This document shows, piece by piece, positions 6,654 through 9,523 of a DNA stretch of 9,523 nt. The stretch is from an uncultured Odoribacter sp. (GTDB lineage: Bacteria > Bacteroidota > Bacteroidia > Bacteroidales > Marinifilaceae), in contig URJC01000074.1 in the NCBI GenBank assembly GCA_900548135.1, positions 1-9,523 of the forward strand, written 5' to 3'. The stretch's first letter is position 1. Each line of letters starts with the position of its first letter. The translations under genes were made by a program, and so were the position numbers. The notes below the pieces were generated by a model, which was not told where the DNA came from, did no database searches, and saw only the letters and a program-made list of their open reading frames with translations.

Positions 6654-7499
6654 TTATTTGTTGATAAGAGTTATCTGTCCTTTTGTATCAATTTGCAGCT
6701 CGATTTCCATTTCTCCTTTTTCCAATTCAAAAAGATAATAATACCCGTTGGCTGTTTCGTATTTTTCTATATCATCTATAGTATAATTAGCATATTCTGA
6801 CTGGTTCAGAGCTTGTAAAACGTTATTTTCTACTTCATTTTTTAATACGTTATAATGGGTATTTATCCATTGGTTTTGAGTATCAAAAACGACTTCTTTG
6901 CTTTTCTTTTCATGGATTATATCGACTTCCGTTTGGCTGTGTTTTTTTTCCGTATCAATGATTCGTGCTCCCGGATATTGTTTGGTAATGAACTCCTGAA
7001 GAGCAGCAGGAAGGGGTGTCGGATCAGGTAAGTATTTTTCATTATCGTCTGTGTCATTGTCCGCGACAGCTTGAAGTAAAATCCCGTCTGTGGAATAATG
7101 GAGATCGTATTCCTGGTTTCCTTTTTTTACTTCAATGACATAAATCGTTTCAGCATCTGAACGTTCCAGGCAATCTATGTCGTCAGTTGTCCAAGTCGCA
7201 TATGGACTACTCTGAAAGGCTGTTAGAACGTCTGGTGGTAATTGCGTGATATCCTTTAATTCTGTTTCGGTCATATACCATTGACCTTGAGTGTCAAACC
7301 AGGCGGTATGGGCTTGGTTATTGTCGACGAATTCGGCGGGGATATATGGATTTTTGTTTTCCCATTTTATTAGTGAAGCTGTTGGATATTTGATATTAAA
7401 AGCTTCAAGTACCGATGCATTGGGTATAGGGGTGTCGTCGTTGCTGCAAGCTGTAAAATAGAATAGACAGGTGAGCCAAATTAATAAGTTTCGTTTCAT
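6654..7499 (-). CDS. PepSY-like (DUF2874) lipoprotein with tandem duplication
   Basis: A 281-residue secreted lipoprotein. The signal peptide ends at the lipobox FTAC (Cys18) and is followed by SNDDTP, an acidic start often seen on lipoproteins exported to the surface or outer membrane in this phylum. The mature protein is two copies of about 120 residues, roughly 28-147 and 163-281. Each has an opening helix with YP (KYPTASLI and KQYPGARII), a strand ending FDTQGQW or FDTQNQW, a second helix ending in SPYATWTTDDID or SEYANYTIDDIE, and a closing strand (YDLHYSTDG or IELQIDTKG). A short linker with acidic and proline residues joins them. This is the DUF2874 PepSY-like fold, related to small domains thought to bind or restrain other proteins. 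No catalytic residues are evident. It is cotranscribed with the smaller PepSY-like gene 12 nt upstream. The function is unknown, and a sensor or inhibitor role is a guess. Confidence 0.85.
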   Translation of the reverse strand: MKRNLLIWLTCLFYFTACSNDDTPIPNASVLEAFNIKYPTASLIKWENKNPYIPAEFVDNNQAHTAWFDTQGQWYMTETELKDITQLPPDVLTAFQSSPYATWTTDDIDCLERSDAETIYVIEVKKGNQEYDLHYSTDGILLQAVADNDTDDNEKYLPDPTPLPAALQEFITKQYPGARIIDTEKKHSQTEVDIIHEKKSKEVVFDTQNQWINTHYNVLKNEVENNVLQALNQSEYANYTIDDIEKYETANGYYYLFELEKGEMEIELQIDTKGQITLINK

Positions 7500-7511
7500 A
7501 GTTTTTCTTTT

Positions 7512-7952
7512 TTATTCGTGATCAATTTCTTTTAGTTGAAAGGTAGGTGTATATTTCAATTCGAGTTTATTGTTTAATTTTACTTCATACTCTTTCGTAT
7601 CTCTTTCGATCTTAATAATTTTGCTTTGTGGGTATTGTTTGCTGATATGGTCTCGGATTTGTTTCGGAATAACAGTATCAGGAACGAAGGAAAATGTGCA
7701 ATCTACTTCTTCCCAGTTGCCATTTTTGTCAAATTCTATTTTTTCTCCGTTGACGAAGACAATTTCGTATTTTTTGTCCCAAAAATCTTTTTCCATTTTG
7801 GCGTAGGATACTTCATTTTTTGGAAAGTTTTGTCTGATAAATACCTGGGCTTTTTGAGGAAGCTCGTTTACGTTGATTGGTTTGTCGTCGTCAGCTTTGG
7901 TGATTCCAAAGGAAATGAACAAACAGATTGCGATAGTAAGTAATTTTTTCAT
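7512..7952 (-). CDS. secreted PepSY-like (DUF2874) protein
   Basis: A 146-residue periplasmic protein. A classical signal peptide (1-20) probably ends at TKA before DDDKP; there is no lipobox. The mature part holds a single PepSY-like unit made of two similar halves. Residues 28-75 contain QNFPKNEVSYAKME, KKYEIVFVNGEKIEFDKNGNW, and 95-145 contain KQYPQSKIIKIERD, KEYEVKLNNKLELKY. Proteins of this kind are frequent in Bacteroidota beside two-component genes. It is encoded 130 bp downstream of the histidine kinase, with its own candidate promoter, and 12 nt upstream of the larger lipoprotein with the same fold. A role as a regulated output of the kinase or a periplasmic modulator of it is plausible but unproven. 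The ATG at 7952 is the only sensible start, since it opens the signal peptide. Confidence 0.87.
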   Translation of the reverse strand: MKKLLTIAICLFISFGITKADDDKPINVNELPQKAQVFIRQNFPKNEVSYAKMEKDFWDKKYEIVFVNGEKIEFDKNGNWEEVDCTFSFVPDTVIPKQIRDHISKQYPQSKIIKIERDTKEYEVKLNNKLELKYTPTFQLKEIDHE

Positions 7953-7978
7953 GATCTATTGGTTTTAAGTTTATGATT

Positions 7979-7986
7979 CAAAATTA
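7979..7986 (-). promoter_or_regulatory. candidate -7 promoter box for the PepSY-like operon
   Basis: On the minus strand this reads TAATTTTG, matching TAnnTTTG, 26 bp upstream of the ATG at 7952. No TTTG lies at the -33 distance, where the sequence is TCAAAA-rich instead. The lack of a -33 box suggests dependence on an activator, and the neighbouring OmpR-type regulator is the natural candidate. This is inference. Confidence 0.4.
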
Positions 7987-7990
7987 TGAC

Positions 7991-8011
7991 TCAAATCTGA
8001 AAAGATTTTGA
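7991..8011 (-). repeat. imperfect inverted repeat with adjacent direct repeat upstream of the PepSY genes
   Basis: Minus strand: TCAAAATCT, four bases, then AGATTTGA, a dyad with one bulged base directly upstream of the candidate -7 box. Just before it, TCAAATT and TCAAAAT form a head-to-tail heptamer pair overlapping the left arm. Spaced direct repeats at the -35 region are how OmpR-family regulators usually bind, so this may be their site. A weak terminator for the kinase gene is an alternative, but no T-run follows. Confidence 0.35.
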
Positions 8012-8082
8012 AATTTGAGAGAAAGAAAATAAATATGGAAGATCGTATGGGGAAAGATATGTGGGATGGAAATGTAACCCAA

Positions 8083-9357
8083 TTAAAAATTTAATTCAAA
8101 ATGATGTTTTCCGGAAGCATAGAAATAACGCAAATCAATGTGATATATTTTACATATAGCTTTGGCAATGGATAAGCCCAGGCCTGATGAGCCTTGTCCT
8201 GGATTTTTCCCTTGATAAAAACGTTGAAATATTTTTTCTTCTTCAAGCGCTTCTGCTATCCCTGTATTACTGATGGTTAACTGCTGGTTTGTTAGGATGA
8301 TATTTATTTCTCCTTTGGGATGATTGTATACAAATGCATTTTTTAACAAATTGGTAATCAGTGCTGTAGCTAGTGTCTCGTTTATGTTTACATGGAGTAT
8401 ACCTTTATCTTCTATTGTTGAATGGATCTCTTTAGAACTATATATTTCCTGATAATTTGCCAGTTGATGTTGGATGAGTTCATTCAAACAAATATCCTGA
8501 TTATCCTGAAATTGGTCGTTTTCAATTTTTGATAAAAATAACAGGCTTTTATTTAAGCGGATAATATAAGCTAACGTTTCTTGTATTTTACTGATTTCTA
8601 TTAACTGTTCTTCTGTCATATTATCGTTTTCGCACAACATTTCAAGACGATTCTGACAAATTGCCAATGGGGTTTGTAATTCGTGTGAAGCGTTTCCGAT
8701 AAATTGTTTTTGTTGTTCAAAGATAACTTGGTTACGTTTTACACTTTTGACAGCGGCTTCGTGGAGCTTTTTGAATTCGGTGATTGGTGTTTTGAGGTTG
8801 GGTGGAAAATCGTGATGGCCTATGGTATATTGATCCAGCCATTTTAACAGGACATATAATGGTTTCATACTCCTGTAGAAAATCCATACGTTAATGATCA
8901 GAATGATGAATAGTAAGGTAAAATATAAAATGATGATCCAATTTAGGATAGCATCTTGCAAATCTTCTTTTTCGATGGTTGGGGTACTAACAATTAGTTC
9001 AAAATATTGTCCTTTGTTATTTTTAAAGATGGTTTTCAGGACGCGTGCAGGTTCTGTTTCTTCTTTTTCAGGTATATATATATCTTCATCCGTATAACGA
9101 ATATTAGGTTCTTTTTGTGCATATTCTTTGGTAACTTCAGTTAAGTAATAGGAATTGTTTGTACCATCCGGACGGGAGGGTTGGTGTTGTCCTGCTAAAG
9201 CCCGGATAATAATATTTTCCGAATAATCTTCCAGAGAATCATCCACTTCGTCATTTATTTCATCAATGATGGTCAGATAAAATAAAGTCCCCCATACTGC
9301 CAGAATAGTTGTGAGTACTAGAAACAGACGGATGATGATTCGATAAATTAATTTCAT
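8083..9357 (-). CDS. membrane sensor histidine kinase
   Basis: A 424-residue inner-membrane kinase that senses an envelope signal and phosphorylates the response regulator encoded directly upstream. The order is a first membrane helix (about 6-31), a periplasmic domain of about 105 residues rich in Asp and Glu (32-136), a second helix (about 138-161), and a short HAMP-like connector. HisKA follows with NASHELQTPLA (His225 is the phospho-acceptor), then HATPase_c with the N box NLLKNAFVYN (336-345), the G1 region TISNTG (361-366), the F box IFQRFY (376-381) and the G2 box GSSGLGLSIAKA (389-400). Length and layout are standard for class I kinases. The G1 box has Asn364 where Asp is usual, a variant also seen in active kinases. 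Start: the ATG at 9357, 12 nt after the regulator stop, with no Shine-Dalgarno site. The signal is unknown; the acidic sensor region could bind cations or cationic molecules. Confidence 0.93.
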   Translation of the reverse strand: MKLIYRIIIRLFLVLTTILAVWGTLFYLTIIDEINDEVDDSLEDYSENIIIRALAGQHQPSRPDGTNNSYYLTEVTKEYAQKEPNIRYTDEDIYIPEKEETEPARVLKTIFKNNKGQYFELIVSTPTIEKEDLQDAILNWIIILYFTLLFIILIINVWIFYRSMKPLYVLLKWLDQYTIGHHDFPPNLKTPITEFKKLHEAAVKSVKRNQVIFEQQKQFIGNASHELQTPLAICQNRLEMLCENDNMTEEQLIEISKIQETLAYIIRLNKSLLFLSKIENDQFQDNQDICLNELIQHQLANYQEIYSSKEIHSTIEDKGILHVNINETLATALITNLLKNAFVYNHPKGEINIILTNQQLTISNTGIAEALEEEKIFQRFYQGKNPGQGSSGLGLSIAKAICKIYHIDLRYFYASGKHHFELNF

Positions 9358-9369
9358 AGTTAGGACTTA

Positions 9370-9523
9370 TTATACTGATTTCAGTATTAATTTATATCCA
9401 AAACCATAGATGGCTTTGATTTCAGCTGTCGCCCCGGCATCTGATAATTTTTTTCTCAAATTTTTAACTTGCGCATAAATGAAATCAAAATTATCGACTT
9501 GGTCGATATGGTCCCCCCAGACA
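9370..9523 (-). CDS. OmpR-family response regulator, C-terminal end only
   Basis: Only the last 50 residues are in the window; the receiver domain lies past the right edge. They form the end of a winged helix: VWGDHIDQVDNFDFIYAQVK carries the end of the transactivation loop and the start of the recognition helix, NLRKKL completes the helix, and AIYGFGYKLIL is the C-terminal beta hairpin that opens with the family's G-x-G-Y. The gene ends in two successive in-frame TAA codons, 12 nt before the kinase start, so the two form an operon. It should bind direct repeats upstream of target genes, possibly including the PepSY-like genes downstream. The N-terminus and phosphorylation site cannot be seen. 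Confidence 0.88.
   Translation of the reverse strand, partial: VWGDHIDQVDNFDFIYAQVKNLRKKLSDAGATAEIKAIYGFGYKLILKSV

Noticed and set aside
7570..7943. Plus-strand open frames opposite the small PepSY-like gene
   Set aside because: They are Phe-rich translations of the complement of a clear secreted protein, with no start signals or family resemblance.
8081..8096. AT-only palindrome AATTAAAAATTTAATT at the end of the kinase gene
   Set aside because: It lies mostly within the coding end and contains no G or C, so its hairpin would be weak; it is probably base-composition noise and not a terminator.
9074..9085. Short TA dinucleotide run
   Set aside because: It lies inside the kinase coding frame and encodes an Ile/Tyr stretch (EDIYIPE), so it needs no other explanation.
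1..9523. A defence island, mobile element, CRISPR array or biosynthetic cluster
   Set aside because: No transposase, integrase, nuclease, regularly spaced repeat or carrier-protein gene is present; the genes are ordinary envelope, signalling and transferase families.

Overview
The window looks like a chromosomal segment of a Bacteroidota, probably of the order Bacteroidales. The evidence is the promoter boxes of the TAnnTTTG type, A-rich leaders with almost no Shine-Dalgarno sequences, an ECF sigma factor followed by a TonB protein with a sigma-binding-like N-terminus, PepSY-like DUF2874 secreted proteins, and a DUF2156/GNAT gene pair of a kind familiar from Bacteroides relatives. The genus cannot be fixed from the sequence alone. 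I see no phage, insertion sequence, tRNA, rRNA or CRISPR array.

Layout. Positions 1-570 (minus) hold the N-terminal part of a LytM/M23 peptidoglycan hydrolase lipoprotein that runs off the left edge. A 235-bp divergent intergenic region follows, with promoter boxes for both sides and a 12-bp palindrome. Positions 806-2467 (plus) encode a complete YidE/AspT-type transporter with two cytosolic RCK_C domains. Positions 2460-2851 (minus) are a decayed LytTR response regulator: it lacks its N-terminus, has a one-base frameshift and carries an internal deletion. Positions 2925-4507 (plus) form a two-gene operon of an ECF sigma factor and a single-pass TonB-like protein. Positions 4504-6498 (minus) form a second operon, a DUF2156 protein followed by an Eis-type GNAT acetyltransferase. 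A strong hairpin terminator at 6611-6639 separates it from the next minus-strand block. That block runs from the right edge down to 6654: the end of an OmpR-type response regulator, a sensor histidine kinase, and two secreted PepSY-like proteins.

How the genes may work together. The right-hand block reads as an envelope-sensing two-component system with secreted PepSY-like products encoded just downstream. They may be its regulated output or may modulate the sensor. The sigma/TonB pair reads as a second, independent envelope signalling unit, in which the TonB protein may act as a membrane-tethered sigma regulator. The DUF2156/GNAT pair probably carries out a linked acyl- or aminoacyl-transfer function of unknown substrate. 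I found no clear wholly new system. The most unusual items are the LytTR pseudogene, the sigma/anti-sigma-like TonB unit and the tandemly duplicated PepSY-like lipoprotein.
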